Shown: positions 9,489-19,096, numbered from the stretch's first letter. The stretch is DNA of 64,000 nt from Bacillus sp. AFS015802 (GCF_002561455.1 NZ_NTUP01000059.1:50518-114517), one strand, 5' to 3'. Notes: generated from the letters alone by a model not told the origin. Made by a program: numbers and translations.

Positions 9489-12125
9489 TTAAACGGATTT
9501 GACCCATTCTTCTACAAATTGAAGCGCTTCTTCCACTTTTTCAGGGTTTTTCCCTCCAGCCTGTGCCATGTCCGGACGGCCGCCGCCGCCTCCACCGCAG
9601 CGTGAAGCGACTTCTTTCACCAGTTTTCCTGCATGATATCCTTTTTCGACTAAATCCTTCGTAACTCCTGCAATGATGGTGACTTTGTCATCTCCAGTTG
9701 TTGCCAGTACAATGACCCCGGATCCAAGCTTCTGTTTAAGATCATCCATCATCGTGCGCAGTCCATTGCTGTCTCCGGCTGCAACCTTCGCAGAAAGAAC
9801 GTTCACACCATCAATGACCTTCACTTGATCCGATAAGCTGCCTGCTTCTATGTTAGACAACTTTGCAGCTAATGATTCATTTTCACGTTGAAGCTCTTTC
9901 ATTTCAGCCATTAACGAATCGACACGATGGACGACTTCTTTAGGATTCGATTTCAGTTTAGCTGCAACCTCTTTCAGTTGAGAAACCTGATCGTTCAATA
10001 CTTTATACGCATTTTCTGCTGTAACGGCTTCGATCCTTCTTGTACCTGCGCCGATCCCGCTTTCAGACAGGATCTTGAATAATCCGATCTCGGATGTATT
10101 CGACACGTGACAGCCCCCGCAAAGCTCCAGGCTGTAATCGCCGATTGAGACGACGCGGACTTCCGATCCGTATTTTTCCCCGAACAGGGCCATGGCTCCC
10201 ATCGCTTTAGCTTCGGATAGTGATTTAAGCGCCGTGTTCACGGACATCGCTTTCCAGACCTTCTCATTGACGATGGTTTCAATCTGTTCGATCTCATCCT
10301 GTGAGACGGAACCGAAATGAGAGAAGTCAAAGCGCAGGCGATCCGGTTCTACTAAAGAACCCGCCTGGTTCACATGATCACCTAGGACATCTTTTAATGC
10401 TTGATGAAGGATATGCGTCGCCGTATGGTTTTTCTCCACTTTGGTACGTGATTCACGGGAAACTTTTGCAAGCACTTCTGCATGTTGATTCAAAGTCCCT
10501 TCTTCTACGATTGCCGTATGAAGATTTTGCCCATTCGGTGCTTTCTTCACATTGGTTACGAATACTCTTACGCCTTCGGCTTCGATATACCCTTTATCCC
10601 CGATTTGTCCGCCGCTTTCCGCATAGAAAGGAGTCTCATCAAGGATGAATTGGCATTCCTGTCCTTTATCGACTTTCGGCTGACGTTCGTTATCAACCAA
10701 TAATTCAAGGACCGTAGCTGTGCTTTCCAGCGTTTCATATCCAACAAAACGGCTTTCCACTGTAATATCACTCAGGATTCCACCTTGCACCTGCATGCTT
10801 CCTACATCCTGGCGTGCAGATCTCGCTCTTTCCCGCTGACCTTCCATCTCTCTTTCAAAGCCGGCGTGATCGACGCTCAATCCTTCTTCTTCAGCGTACT
10901 CTTCCGTTAATTCAACCGGGAAGCCGTACGTGTCATACAGACGGAAGACATCTTCTCCAGGAATCACATTGCTTCCCGCAGACTTTTGAACCTTGATGAT
11001 GGATGAAAGAATGGAAAGTCCCTCATTCAACGTTTCATGGAAACGGTCTTCTTCATTTTTGATTACTTTTTGAATGAATTCTGCTTTATGTTTCACCTCT
11101 GGGTAGAAGTCAACCATGATTTCAGATACGACCGGAACCAATTCATACATGAACGGGCGGTTGATTTCAATTTGCTTGGCAAATCGTACGGCACGTCGAA
11201 GCAGTCTTCTTAATACATACCCGCGACCTTCATTGGATGGAAGGGCTCCGTCGCCAATGGCAAATGAAACGGTTCTGATATGGTCGGCAATCACTTTAAA
11301 GGCAACATCAGTTTCTTTAAGGCCCTTACCATATGATTTACCTGAGATTTCTTCCGTTGCTGAGATGATCGGCATGAAAAGGTCCGTATCGAAGTTTGTC
11401 GGTACTTCCTGGACGACGCATGCCATCCGTTCAAGGCCCATACCTGTATCGATATTCTTCTTAGGAAGCGGAGTGTACGTCCCGTCAGGATTATGGTTGA
11501 ATTGTGAGAACACAAGATTCCATACTTCCAGATAACGATCATTTTCCCCACCCGGATATAATTCGGGATCTTCCGGATTGTCTCCATATTCTGGCCCGCG
11601 ATCGTAGAAGATCTCTGTATTTGGACCACTCGGGCCTTCCCCGATATCCCAGAAGTTCCCTTCAATGCGGATGATGCGTTCAGCAGGTACCCCCACTTTT
11701 TTATTCCAGATATCGAATGCTTCATGATCCTCCGGGTGAATGGTGACCGAAAGCTTCTCCGGATCGAAGCCAACCCATTTGGCATCCGTCAAGAATTCCC
11801 ATGCCCATTCGATGGCTTCCACTTTAAAGTAGTCCCCGATCGAGAAGTTCCCAAGCATTTCGAAAAACGTATGATGACGCGCTGTTTTCCCAACATTCTC
11901 GATGTCATTCGTACGAATCGATTTTTGGGCATTCACGATTCTCGGATTATGAGGGATCACACGTCCATCGAAATATTTCTTCAATGTCGCTACCCCGCTG
12001 TTGATCCATAGTAGGGACGGATCTTCATGTGGAACGAGTGATGCACTCGGTTCTACACCGTGTCCCTTTTCCTGAAAGAAATCTAAAAACTTCTGACGAA
12101 TTTCTGCGCCTGTTAATTTGTTCAT
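9489..12125 (-). CDS. alaS: Alanine-tRNA ligase
   Basis: A full-length 878-residue class II synthetase. The N-terminal catalytic core has [18 protein letters not shown], the editing domain has the zinc ligands HTATH and CGGCH, and the C-terminal DHHA1 domain ends with the glycine-rich [17 protein letters not shown]. It charges tRNA-Ala and edits Ser/Gly mischarging. AAAGGAGG lies 9 bases before the ATG. It is preceded by a T-box leader and a near-perfect SigA promoter. Confidence 0.98.
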   Translation of the reverse strand: MNKLTGAEIRQKFLDFFQEKGHGVEPSASLVPHEDPSLLWINSGVATLKKYFDGRVIPHNPRIVNAQKSIRTNDIENVGKTARHHTFFEMLGNFSIGDYFKVEAIEWAWEFLTDAKWVGFDPEKLSVTIHPEDHEAFDIWNKKVGVPAERIIRIEGNFWDIGEGPSGPNTEIFYDRGPEYGDNPEDPELYPGGENDRYLEVWNLVFSQFNHNPDGTYTPLPKKNIDTGMGLERMACVVQEVPTNFDTDLFMPIISATEEISGKSYGKGLKETDVAFKVIADHIRTVSFAIGDGALPSNEGRGYVLRRLLRRAVRFAKQIEINRPFMYELVPVVSEIMVDFYPEVKHKAEFIQKVIKNEEDRFHETLNEGLSILSSIIKVQKSAGSNVIPGEDVFRLYDTYGFPVELTEEYAEEEGLSVDHAGFEREMEGQRERARSARQDVGSMQVQGGILSDITVESRFVGYETLESTATVLELLVDNERQPKVDKGQECQFILDETPFYAESGGQIGDKGYIEAEGVRVFVTNVKKAPNGQNLHTAIVEEGTLNQHAEVLAKVSRESRTKVEKNHTATHILHQALKDVLGDHVNQAGSLVEPDRLRFDFSHFGSVSQDEIEQIETIVNEKVWKAMSVNTALKSLSEAKAMGAMALFGEKYGSEVRVVSIGDYSLELCGGCHVSNTSEIGLFKILSESGIGAGTRRIEAVTAENAYKVLNDQVSQLKEVAAKLKSNPKEVVHRVDSLMAEMKELQRENESLAAKLSNIEAGSLSDQVKVIDGVNVLSAKVAAGDSNGLRTMMDDLKQKLGSGVIVLATTGDDKVTIIAGVTKDLVEKGYHAGKLVKEVASRCGGGGGGRPDMAQAGGKNPEKVEEALQFVEEWVKSV

Positions 12126-12164
12126 GTGAAGCTTCCTCCTTTATATGTATGGTTAAAAAAGAAT

Positions 12165-12425
12165 ACAAAAAAGCCCTCATCCCTAAAACAGGGACGAGAG
12201 CTGTTTCTCGCGGTACCACCCTGGTTATGAATGAACGTCTTACGGTTCATCCATCCCTCAAAACACCTTAACGCGGCTAAACGGCAGGCTTTACCTGCAC
12301 TCGGGATTAGCATTCGGTTATCCTTCATCTGAAATCCCTTGCAGCCTGGGGGATCTCTCTCTGGAAGATGGACTATAACGTACTCGGGTCCTTCATAGCT
12401 TTCATGTTATGCGAATACTTGTATA
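12165..12425 (-). promoter_or_regulatory. T-box riboswitch leader of alaS
   Basis: The minus strand carries the canonical T-box AGGGTGGTACCGCG (12209-12222), followed by a G.C-rich terminator hairpin (AGCTCTCGTCCCT pairing with AGGGATGAGGGCT) and six T at 12167-12202. Upstream is a long Stem I region with an AGAGAGAG box. A GCT alanine codon at 12309-12311, followed by A, sits where the specifier is expected (placement by eye). Uncharged tRNA-Ala should stabilise the antiterminator and allow alaS transcription. Confidence 0.93.
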
Positions 12426-12431
12426 TGTTGG

Positions 12432-12460
12432 ATTATAGAAAGATTCAGGGTATTTGTCAA
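12432..12460 (-). promoter_or_regulatory. Consensus SigA promoter of alaS
   Basis: Minus-strand TTGACA (12455-12460), exactly 17 bases, TATAAT (12432-12437): a perfect consensus promoter. Transcription should begin near 12425. The -35 box overlaps the stop codon of yrrI. Confidence 0.92.
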
Positions 12461-13563
12461 TGATCATTCCCATTTTTCGGTTCATCATTGTTTCTCGTAT
12501 ATAGAAAATGGGTGCGCCCGTGTAAGATGGCCACCTTCAGGACCGCAAGAAAGGGCACTGCCACGATCATTCCGATCACACCACCCACTTCGCCGCCGAG
12601 GATCAGTGCCCCCATGATGAAAAGTGGATGCATATGCAGACTCTTGCCGACGATGAGGGGAGATAAGATGTTCCCCTCCAGGAACTGCAGGACCACCACC
12701 ATGATGACGACATAAATCACCATATCGATTGAAATCGTACTTGCCACAATGACGGCGGGCACAGCGCCGATGATGGGGCCGAAATACGGAATTACATTTG
12801 TCACACCGATGATCATGCCAAGGATCAAGGGATATTTCATGCCGATCAACCATAGCGTAACGGCTGAAAAGCCGCCGATGATCAAACAGACCAAGAGCTG
12901 CCCCCGGATATATCCTCCGAGTGATTCATCCACGTCCCTTGCGAACGAGATGGCACTCTGCCTCCATTTTTTGGGGGTGAGCTGCCACATGAATGCTTTT
13001 ACCTTTGTGATATCTTTTAAAAGGTAGAAGGAGACGAAGGGGATGATGGCCACGAGGAGCAGACTGTTCATGAACTTCATGACGGTTGCCAGCACCAGAG
13101 CCACAAGCCCCGTCACCCAAGCTTCCAGGCCGTCGATCCTTTCTTCCAGCTGTGATTGGATCCCGTCCGGCCAGGTGGAGGTCTCACTTTGAATGACCTT
13201 CAGCCAGCCCTGATACTGCTCCGTGAAAACAGGGGCATTCTCCGATAAATCCTTCAGCTGATGAATGATGGCAGGGGTCCCTTTATAGATCCCATAACCC
13301 AATCCCCCGAAGAACAGAAGATAGATGAGCAGGATCGCGATGCCCCTGTGAATGCCGGCTTCATGCAGTTTCTCTACAACCGGATGAAGAAGATACGCAA
13401 TGAATCCCCCTATAAAGAAAGGAAGCAGGGAAAAGAATAAGACCTCTAATACAGGATGCCATACAGGCTTTAATAAATAGAGAACATATAGGAATAATGC
13501 AAAAATGAGGGCCATTGAAAGTTTGTATATCCATTTTGTATAGGGTCTCTTCTCCATCTGCAT
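12457..13563 (-). CDS. yrrI: AI-2E family transporter (YrrI)
   Basis: 368 residues from ATG 13563, which has AAGGAGG 5 bases upstream; the frame can be read two codons further but the GTG there overlaps that site. Seven to eight hydrophobic segments with a central soluble region (about residues 100-150) and conserved GxIxGQLLVCLIIG and ITNVIPYFGPIIGA-like motifs mark the AI-2E/PerM family. Members export small molecules or act as Na+/H+ antiporters; the substrate cannot be told here. It ends inside the alaS promoter. Confidence 0.92.
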   Translation of the reverse strand: MQMEKRPYTKWIYKLSMALIFALFLYVLYLLKPVWHPVLEVLFFSLLPFFIGGFIAYLLHPVVEKLHEAGIHRGIAILLIYLLFFGGLGYGIYKGTPAIIHQLKDLSENAPVFTEQYQGWLKVIQSETSTWPDGIQSQLEERIDGLEAWVTGLVALVLATVMKFMNSLLLVAIIPFVSFYLLKDITKVKAFMWQLTPKKWRQSAISFARDVDESLGGYIRGQLLVCLIIGGFSAVTLWLIGMKYPLILGMIIGVTNVIPYFGPIIGAVPAVIVASTISIDMVIYVVIMVVVLQFLEGNILSPLIVGKSLHMHPLFIMGALILGGEVGGVIGMIVAVPFLAVLKVAILHGRTHFLYTRNNDEPKNGNDH

Positions 13564-13587
13564 GAACACCTCCTTATCCTCTTATCT

Positions 13588-13601
13588 ATTGTTCGAACAA
13601 T
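13588..13601. repeat. Perfect 14-bp palindrome in the yrrI leader
   Basis: ATTGTTCGAACAAT, centred 32 bases before the yrrI start. It could be a regulator site or an mRNA hairpin. It does not match the Bacillus LexA box (CGAAC-N4-GTTCG), because its half sites are arranged the other way round. Confidence 0.4.
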
Positions 13602-13668
13602 GGAGGTGGTTTTATTCATAATATGCATTTTCATGTGGACCAGGGGGAGATTTAGTTTCTGCACCATC

Positions 13669-13700
13669 AAAAAAGACTGACCCAAAAAATGAGCCAGTCC
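13669..13700 (-). terminator. Terminator after yrzQ
   Basis: Minus-strand GACTGGCTC, loop ATTTTTT, GGGTCAGTC, then six T. Ends the yrzR-yrzQ transcript ahead of yrrI. Confidence 0.85.
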
Positions 13701-13710
13701 CTCTCTGCTG

Positions 13711-13842
13711 TTAAAAAAGTTTCTTTACTTGTTTACGGATTCGTTTCATCTGTTTTTGACTCATCATATTGGATCTTTGAGAATAGATGGAAGCCGCGAT
13801 TCCTGCTCCAAAACCAACGATGGATGCAAATGTTTTATTCAA
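13711..13842 (-). CDS. yrzQ: YrzQ-like small protein (DUF3918)
   Basis: A 43-residue ORF starting at TTG 13842 with GAGGTG 7 bases upstream. A short hydrophobic Gly/Ala stretch (TFASIVGFGAGIAASIY) is followed by a strongly basic tail (KQMKRIRKQVKKLF). This is the YrzQ/DUF3918 pattern, probably a tiny membrane-associated peptide of unknown function. It sits 15 bases after yrzR, just before a clear terminator, which supports a real coding unit. Confidence 0.8.
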   Translation of the reverse strand: MNKTFASIVGFGAGIAASIYSQRSNMMSQKQMKRIRKQVKKLF

Positions 13843-13857
13843 GAAAGACACCTCTTC

Positions 13858-14043
13858 CTAGCTTAGTCGGCGTTCTTCCTCATCAAACAAGTCATCTAAG
13901 GAGCTGAGTGATCCATCCTCTTCCACCTGGTAGGTATGAATGACTCCCTTAGACAAGGAAAGCTCTATATAGCAGCCCCAACAATAGTATTGGTTGATGC
14001 CGATCTTTCCGATATCTTTGCTCTGACAATTTGGACATTTCAT
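13858..14043 (-). CDS. yrzR: YrzR-like small zinc-ribbon protein
   Basis: 61 residues from ATG 14043 (AGAGGTGACC lies just upstream; a GTG four codons earlier overlaps it). KCPNCQSKDIGKIG and YYCWGCYIEL give two CxxC pairs spaced about 20 residues, a typical zinc ribbon, followed by an acidic tail (LDDLFDEEERRLS). The function is unknown. It pairs with yrzQ as in B. subtilis. Confidence 0.82.
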   Translation of the reverse strand: MKCPNCQSKDIGKIGINQYYCWGCYIELSLSKGVIHTYQVEEDGSLSSLDDLFDEEERRLS

Positions 14044-14064
14044 CGGTAAGGTCACCTCTGGTTA

Positions 14065-14078
14065 CACCATAAATGGTG
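14065..14078. repeat. Palindrome in the yrzR leader
   Basis: CACCATAAATGGTG, a 6-bp inverted repeat around AA, 22 bases before the yrzR start. It may fold in the mRNA next to the ribosome-binding site or bind a regulator. Confidence 0.35.
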
Positions 14079-14144
14079 ATTATTCCCTACCATCATGTCC
14101 AACGGGAGCCTGATTTATACTTGTTTAATGAGAATGGACGCACA

Positions 14145-14161
14145 AACGGTGGATCACCGTT
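14145..14161. repeat. Inverted repeat between bioB and yrzR
   Basis: AACGGTG GAT CACCGTT, a perfect 7-bp stem with a 3-base loop. No T tract on either side. It is about 70 bases past the bioB stop and 100 bases before yrzR. Confidence 0.35.
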
Positions 14162-14231
14162 CTTATATAGTGTGGGATATTTTCCTGATTTCATAAGGAG
14201 TAACCTTTTCCATCGCATCCATTGAAATTTT

Positions 14232-15239
14232 TTAACGGGTGGTGACGGATAGCCCGCTTTCTTCTTTCACATAATCGATTTCAAATCCGAGGTCTTCAAG
14301 CATTTGATGATCCGCAGTCCCTTCCTGCCCGGCGGTCGTCAAATAGTCCCCGACGAAAATCGAATTGGCCGGATATAGACCGAGTGGCTGTAAACTGCGT
14401 AGGTTCACTTCTCGCCCGCCAGAGATCCGGATCTCTTTTGCCGGATTGATGAAACGCATCAAGCAAAGGACCTTCAAACAATATCTTGGGTTCAGTTCAT
14501 TGGTGCCTTCAAGAGGCGTCCCGTCGATGGCATGAAGGAAATTCACCGGTATCGAATCGGCATCCAGCGCCTTTAAGCTGCGTGCCATATCCACAACATC
14601 CTGAAGTGTTTCTTTCATACCGACGATGATACCCGAGCAAGGGGATATGCCTGCCGCCTTTGCCTGTTCCACTGTATTCACCCTGTCTCCATATGTATGG
14701 GAAGTGGTGATGTTCTCATGGTGGTTACTGGAAGTATTGATGTTATGGTTGTAACGGTCCACCCCTGCTTCCTTCAGCCTCTTCGCCTGATCCCCCTTCA
14801 GTAACCCGAGGCAGGCGCATACCTTCAAATCATACTTCTCCTTGATTTCCTTTACCGCTGACACGACATGATCCACTTCCCGGTTGCTCGGGCCCCGCCC
14901 ACTGGCGACGATGCAGTAGGTACCGACGTTCAATTGATGAGCGTTCTCGGCTCCTTTTAGGATCGTTTCTTTCTCGACCATCCGATACTTCTCGATCGGT
15001 GCATCAGACACGCTCGACTGTGAACAGTAGCCGCAATTCTCGGGACATAGTCCAGATTTGGTGTTGAAGATCATATTTAACTTGACCTTATTACCGTAAT
15101 AATGTTTTCGAATCTTATAAGCGCCATGCAATAATTCTAAGAGTTCATCATCCGGACTTTCCAAAATCGATAATGCTTCTTCATTTGTTAATTCCGCTCC
15201 CCCAATGACCTCTCCGGCAAGCTCCTTCCACGTTTTCAT
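14232..15239 (-). CDS. bioB: Biotin synthase
   Basis: A 335-residue radical SAM enzyme inserting sulfur into dethiobiotin. CPENCGYCSQS (about residues 63-73) supplies the CxxxCxxC ligands of the SAM-binding 4Fe-4S cluster. Further conserved segments are YNHNINTSSNHHENI and RISGGREVNLR, the latter carrying the Arg ligand of the auxiliary cluster. GGGGAGG precedes the ATG by 6 bases. It follows bioY by 15 bases and shares its BirA-type operator. No other bio gene is in the window, so dethiobiotin synthesis must be elsewhere or absent. Confidence 0.96.
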   Translation of the reverse strand: MKTWKELAGEVIGGAELTNEEALSILESPDDELLELLHGAYKIRKHYYGNKVKLNMIFNTKSGLCPENCGYCSQSSVSDAPIEKYRMVEKETILKGAENAHQLNVGTYCIVASGRGPSNREVDHVVSAVKEIKEKYDLKVCACLGLLKGDQAKRLKEAGVDRYNHNINTSSNHHENITTSHTYGDRVNTVEQAKAAGISPCSGIIVGMKETLQDVVDMARSLKALDADSIPVNFLHAIDGTPLEGTNELNPRYCLKVLCLMRFINPAKEIRISGGREVNLRSLQPLGLYPANSIFVGDYLTTAGQEGTADHQMLEDLGFEIDYVKEESGLSVTTR

Positions 15240-15254
15240 CTCGTTTCCTCCCCT

Positions 15255-15851
15255 TTATGCTGCTCGATTCACGTTTCTGAATGTGCTCTTTGACAGAACC
15301 GATTTCTCCAACCGATGAGCCATCATACCTGCACAGACGGCTAAGATGATGTCTTTGGGAAGCGGAACGACCATCCAGGCCCATGCCAGCTTATAAGTGA
15401 ATCCTTCAGGAGCCTGTGCCCAAAACTTATATGCTGCGTACATCCAGTTCGTACCGACCACATAATTGACTATCATGCCGACTAATGCGGCAAAGATGTA
15501 GGTCTTGATCCCTTTGTGTTTTTCTACAATTTTCCCTGTAATGTAAGCTGTAAAAATGAATGAAACGATAAATCCGAAGGTAGGGCTCACAATAGTAGAT
15601 AAACCTGCCCCGAATCGTGCAAATACAGGAACACCCACTAATCCCACCAGTGCGTACACTGTCATGGAAAGGGCCCCGACCCTGCTCCCAAGGATTGCCC
15701 CTGCTAAAATGGCGAAGAATGTTTGTAACGTAATGGGAACTCCGCCTACTACCATAAAAGGTGCGAAAGTTGTGATATTGGCACCGATCGCCATTAGTGC
15801 AACAAACATCCCTGCAAGTGTAAGATCGATCGTTCTTAATTTTCTATTCAT
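15255..15851 (-). CDS. bioY: Biotin transporter BioY (ECF S component)
   Basis: 198 residues from ATG 15851, with GGGGGA 8 bases upstream; the frame extends 22 codons further but into promoter sequence. Six hydrophobic segments, with GGVPITLQTFFAILAGAILG and FARFGAGLSTIVSPTFGFIV characteristic of BioY. It binds biotin in the membrane and uses the shared ECF ATPase/EcfT module, which is not in this window. First gene of bioY-bioB. Confidence 0.95.
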   Translation of the reverse strand: MNRKLRTIDLTLAGMFVALMAIGANITTFAPFMVVGGVPITLQTFFAILAGAILGSRVGALSMTVYALVGLVGVPVFARFGAGLSTIVSPTFGFIVSFIFTAYITGKIVEKHKGIKTYIFAALVGMIVNYVVGTNWMYAAYKFWAQAPEGFTYKLAWAWMVVPLPKDIILAVCAGMMAHRLEKSVLSKSTFRNVNRAA

Positions 15852-15887
15852 CTGTTTTCCCCCATCTGTCGTTTCTTGTACAAGATA

Positions 15888-15917
15888 AGGATATCGCTTA
15901 CAATGAATATATGTCAA
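15888..15917 (-). promoter_or_regulatory. Promoter of bioY-bioB
   Basis: Minus-strand TTGACA (15912-15917), 18 bases, TATCCT (15888-15893). The -35 lies inside the BirA-type operator, so repressor binding would block polymerase. Confidence 0.65.
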
Positions 15918-15939
15918 CTAAATTATTTTTAAGTTAACA
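15912..15939. promoter_or_regulatory. BirA operator upstream of bioY
   Basis: TGTCAAC, 14 bases, GTTAACA: an inverted repeat matching the Firmicute BirA box (TGTwAAC-N14/16-GTTwACA) with one substitution. Biotinyl-AMP-loaded BirA should repress bioY-bioB from here. Confidence 0.85.
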
Positions 15940-15954
15940 CAAATAACCTGATAC

Positions 15955-16012
15955 AAAAAAAGGTTGACGAATGAACCATTTCCAAATCGGAAATTCTTCA
16001 TTCGTCAACCTT
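15955..16012 (-). terminator. recD2 terminator
   Basis: A near-perfect 16-bp stem (AAGGTTGACGAATGAA and its complement) followed by seven T on the minus strand; it begins within the recD2 stop codon. Confidence 0.92.
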
Positions 16013-18407
16013 ATGCTTTCATAAAATCGTATGGGGTGATGCCTTCCATACCAATCATGGGATCTTCATTCAGCAGAAGTTCCTCAATGGGCATGCTGTC
16101 GGCAGATGGATCCTGTTTCAAGCTGGATTCTTGATCCAGTAGCCCCTTTAACTTTTCACTCAGGGTCGTCTTTCTGAGAAAATCATCTTCCCTTTCAACG
16201 CCCAGTCTAAAAGCATCCAACTCCCCGCAGAGAATGAGAAACTGTTTACTGCGTGTGATGGCCGTGTACAGAAGATTCCTCCGAAGCATTCGGTAGTAAC
16301 TCTTCACGACAGGCAGGATCACAATCGGGAATTCGCTTCCCTGTGACTTATGGATCGAACAGCAATACGCATGGGTAATTTGCATGAGGTCCTGCCGTGT
16401 ATACGTGACCTCATTGCCTTCATATGAAACGATGATCATGTCCTGTTTCTCAGTGTTTTCCTTTGCATAAAATATCGAAACGATTTCACCGATATCCCCA
16501 TTGAAAACATTGTTTTCAGGCTGATTGACAAGCTGAAGGACCTTATCCCCAATCCGGTATTTCACATCCCCGAAGGCGAGTTCTTTCCGGGTCCCATCGT
16601 TGGAATTGAAGATTTCCTGAAGCAGTTCATTCAAGCGATCGATTCCAGCCGGGCCCCGGTACATAGGGGCAAGTACCTGTATATCCTTTGGGGAGTAGCC
16701 TTTTTTCTTTGCATTCTCCACCACTTTTTGAACGACCTCGGAAATCTGATTCGTCCTGCACGGAAAGAAAGAACGATCCTTTTGCTGCTTTGTCAGGTCT
16801 TGAGGCACCTCACCCCTTTTCATATGGTGAGCGAGTTCGATGATCGATGAGCCCTCTTCCTGTCTGTAAATATCCGTCAGCCTGACGGTCGGCACCACTT
16901 CTGATTTCAACAGGTCCTTCAAAACCTGACCCGGACCGACCGAGGGCAATTGATCTTCATCCCCGACAAATATCACTTGGATATCCTCAGGGAGAGCCTT
17001 CAACAATTGATGGGCAAGCCATGTGTCTACCATGGATACCTCGTCCACAATCAAAAGCTTGCCTTCGATCGCCCGTTCTTCATCGTTCTGGAATCCTTCC
17101 TGACCGTTCCATCCGAGGAGCCTGTGGATGGTCATGGCGGGCAGGCCCGTCGACTCTGTCATCCGTTTCGCCGCCCTGCCTGTAGGGGCTGTCAACAATA
17201 CGGGAAACGGTTCATCTTTGTAGTCCTTGGGATCCAACGAACAGCCGTGCAGATCGGCAAACAGTTCGACGATTCCCTGAATGACCGTCGTCTTTCCCGT
17301 ACCCGGTCCTCCCGTTAACAGGAGCATGGGAGACATCAGGGCCGTTTCGATGGCTTCTTTTTGGGAAGGGGCGTACTGCACTCCCAACCTGTCCTCAAGG
17401 GCCCCCAGTGACAATAGGAATTCGGATTGGGGGAATTGATCTTTATATTGGGTCTGGGACAGAATTTTTTCAATATTCGTCACGATCCCTTTTTCAGAAA
17501 AATAAAGGGAGGGAACATATACCTTCGTCCCTTCGCCAATGATTTTGCTTTCTTCCTCGAGGGAAACCAATTGAGTGGATATCTCCGTGTAATCGATTTT
17601 TTCAGGCTGACTTTTCTCAAGGAGCTCCTTCACCGTTACAATGAGTTCTTCCGCCTCAAGATACACATGGCCCTGCTTGACACAGGTTTGCTCGAGTGTA
17701 TAGAGACAGCCTGCTTTGATCCGGTCGGGATGACTGCCCGTCAATCCGATTTTGGACCCTAATTCATCTGCCCGGGTAAATCCGATCCCTTCAATATCCT
17801 CCACCAGCTTATAGGGATTTTTTTGAATGATTTCGAGTGCCTGCTCCTTATAGGCCTGGTAGACCTTCATGGAAATCTGGGGTCCGAAACCCAGGTCATT
17901 CAGCATGATCATGACCCGCTCGAGGCCCTGATGCTCGGAAAGCGTATCATAAATACTCTTTGCCTTTTCTTTTGGAAGTTTCGGAATCTCGTCTAAGAGG
18001 CCCGGATTTTCGAGTATTTTACCGATGGCATTTTCACCGATGTGTTCAACGATCTTCTCAGCTGTTTTTTTCCCGATCCCTTTAAATAAATCGCTCGATA
18101 GATAATGGACGACACCCTGTGTGGTCTGGGGGATCTCTTTCTTGAAATGCTTCGCATGAAACTGCATGCCAAACCGGGGATGCTCTTGAAATCTTCCATA
18201 AAACACATAGGTTTCATCTTCATGAATCTTAGGGAAATTCCCGGTGACGACCGCTTCTTTATCTTCATAAGAATCATTGGTCTCGTCCACCCTGATCCGG
18301 ACCACGGTATAAAGATTTTCCTCATTATGAAAAATGGTGACAAGATGCCTTCCTTTAATGTAGATTTCTTCCTCACCAAACAGCTTTAAAGAATCTTGCT
18401 GGCTCAA
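16011..18407 (-). CDS. recD2: ATP-dependent RecD2 DNA helicase (YrrC)
   Basis: 798 residues, starting at TTG 18407 with GGGGG 9 bases upstream. The RecBC-independent RecD2 type: a long N-terminal region with helix-hairpin-helix motifs (LFKGIGKKTAEKIVEHIG, PYKLVEDIEGIGFTRADELG), then SF1B helicase motifs: Walker A LLTGGPGTGKTT near residue 356, Walker B LLIVDEVSMVD, and the C-terminal UvrD-like segment (HAYCCSIHKSQGSEFP). A 5'-3' helicase involved in replication-fork maintenance and repair. Last gene of the cymR cluster, 17 bases after yrrB. Confidence 0.96.
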   Translation of the reverse strand: MSQQDSLKLFGEEEIYIKGRHLVTIFHNEENLYTVVRIRVDETNDSYEDKEAVVTGNFPKIHEDETYVFYGRFQEHPRFGMQFHAKHFKKEIPQTTQGVVHYLSSDLFKGIGKKTAEKIVEHIGENAIGKILENPGLLDEIPKLPKEKAKSIYDTLSEHQGLERVMIMLNDLGFGPQISMKVYQAYKEQALEIIQKNPYKLVEDIEGIGFTRADELGSKIGLTGSHPDRIKAGCLYTLEQTCVKQGHVYLEAEELIVTVKELLEKSQPEKIDYTEISTQLVSLEEESKIIGEGTKVYVPSLYFSEKGIVTNIEKILSQTQYKDQFPQSEFLLSLGALEDRLGVQYAPSQKEAIETALMSPMLLLTGGPGTGKTTVIQGIVELFADLHGCSLDPKDYKDEPFPVLLTAPTGRAAKRMTESTGLPAMTIHRLLGWNGQEGFQNDEERAIEGKLLIVDEVSMVDTWLAHQLLKALPEDIQVIFVGDEDQLPSVGPGQVLKDLLKSEVVPTVRLTDIYRQEEGSSIIELAHHMKRGEVPQDLTKQQKDRSFFPCRTNQISEVVQKVVENAKKKGYSPKDIQVLAPMYRGPAGIDRLNELLQEIFNSNDGTRKELAFGDVKYRIGDKVLQLVNQPENNVFNGDIGEIVSIFYAKENTEKQDMIIVSYEGNEVTYTRQDLMQITHAYCCSIHKSQGSEFPIVILPVVKSYYRMLRRNLLYTAITRSKQFLILCGELDAFRLGVEREDDFLRKTTLSEKLKGLLDQESSLKQDPSADSMPIEELLLNEDPMIGMEGITPYDFMKA

Positions 18408-18424
18408 GGCAGTGAACCCCCTAA

Positions 18425-19096
18425 CTATTCACTTTGTTCATTTTTAAGCTTTTCGATCATCTTGATGCCATAGCCCGCCAGCATATGATCAGGCTGGACG
18501 TCGACCGCTTTATTGAAATACATGAGTGCTGTTTCTGCATCATCCTTATGCCCTGCATACGCAACTCCCAGGTTGTAATAAGCATCGGCATGCTCGGGAT
18601 CCGCTTCCACTACCCTGGATAATTGAGTAATCGCTTCTTCATAAGCTTCCACCTTAGCAAGACAAAGTCCCAATTGGAAGCGCGCCTCCACATCCTCTTC
18701 ATTTAATTCGACACTTCGCTGCAAATAAGGTAACGCCAGTCTCGGCTGCTCCAACTGGAACAGACTGATTCCCAGCATGAAGTACACGTCGGCATTTTCC
18801 ATTCCATTAGAAATCGCCTTTTCGAATTGATCCTTCGCTTCGTCAAAGTGATTTTCATTAAAGTACAGGTTTCCAAGGGAATAATACGCTGCCCCTGCGT
18901 TCTCGTCGATGGAGATTGCCCGTTCAAAGAACTTCTTCGCCTTTTCATTGTCCCCGACCGACATCAGTACGTTTCCGAAATTAATATACCCCACCGGTTC
19001 CGTTGGATTTTCTTCGATGGCTTCTGTAAAAAGTTTAACCGCTTCTTCCACTTTTCCTTCTTGTAACAATTCAATTCCTTTTAAATTCTTATCCAA
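18425..19096 (-). CDS. yrrB: TPR-repeat protein YrrB
   Basis: 223 residues from TTG 19096, which has GAGG 8 bases upstream (the GTG three codons earlier overlaps that site). About six consecutive 34-residue tetratricopeptide repeats (PVGYINFGNVL, GAAYYSLGNLY, ADVYFMLGISL, EARFQLGLCLA, ADAYYNLGVAY). A cytosolic scaffold for protein-protein contacts; the partner is unknown. The structure of B. subtilis YrrB shows a TPR superhelix. It has a spacer and a terminator between it and mnmA, so it likely has its own promoter and runs into recD2. Confidence 0.92.
   Translation of the reverse strand: MDKNLKGIELLQEGKVEEAVKLFTEAIEENPTEPVGYINFGNVLMSVGDNEKAKKFFERAISIDENAGAAYYSLGNLYFNENHFDEAKDQFEKAISNGMENADVYFMLGISLFQLEQPRLALPYLQRSVELNEEDVEARFQLGLCLAKVEAYEEAITQLSRVVEADPEHADAYYNLGVAYAGHKDDAETALMYFNKAVDVQPDHMLAGYGIKMIEKLKNEQSE

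Noticed and set aside
12029-12328. Short ORFs across the alaS leader
   Set aside because: This is T-box RNA; the codons are a by-product of the conserved RNA structure.
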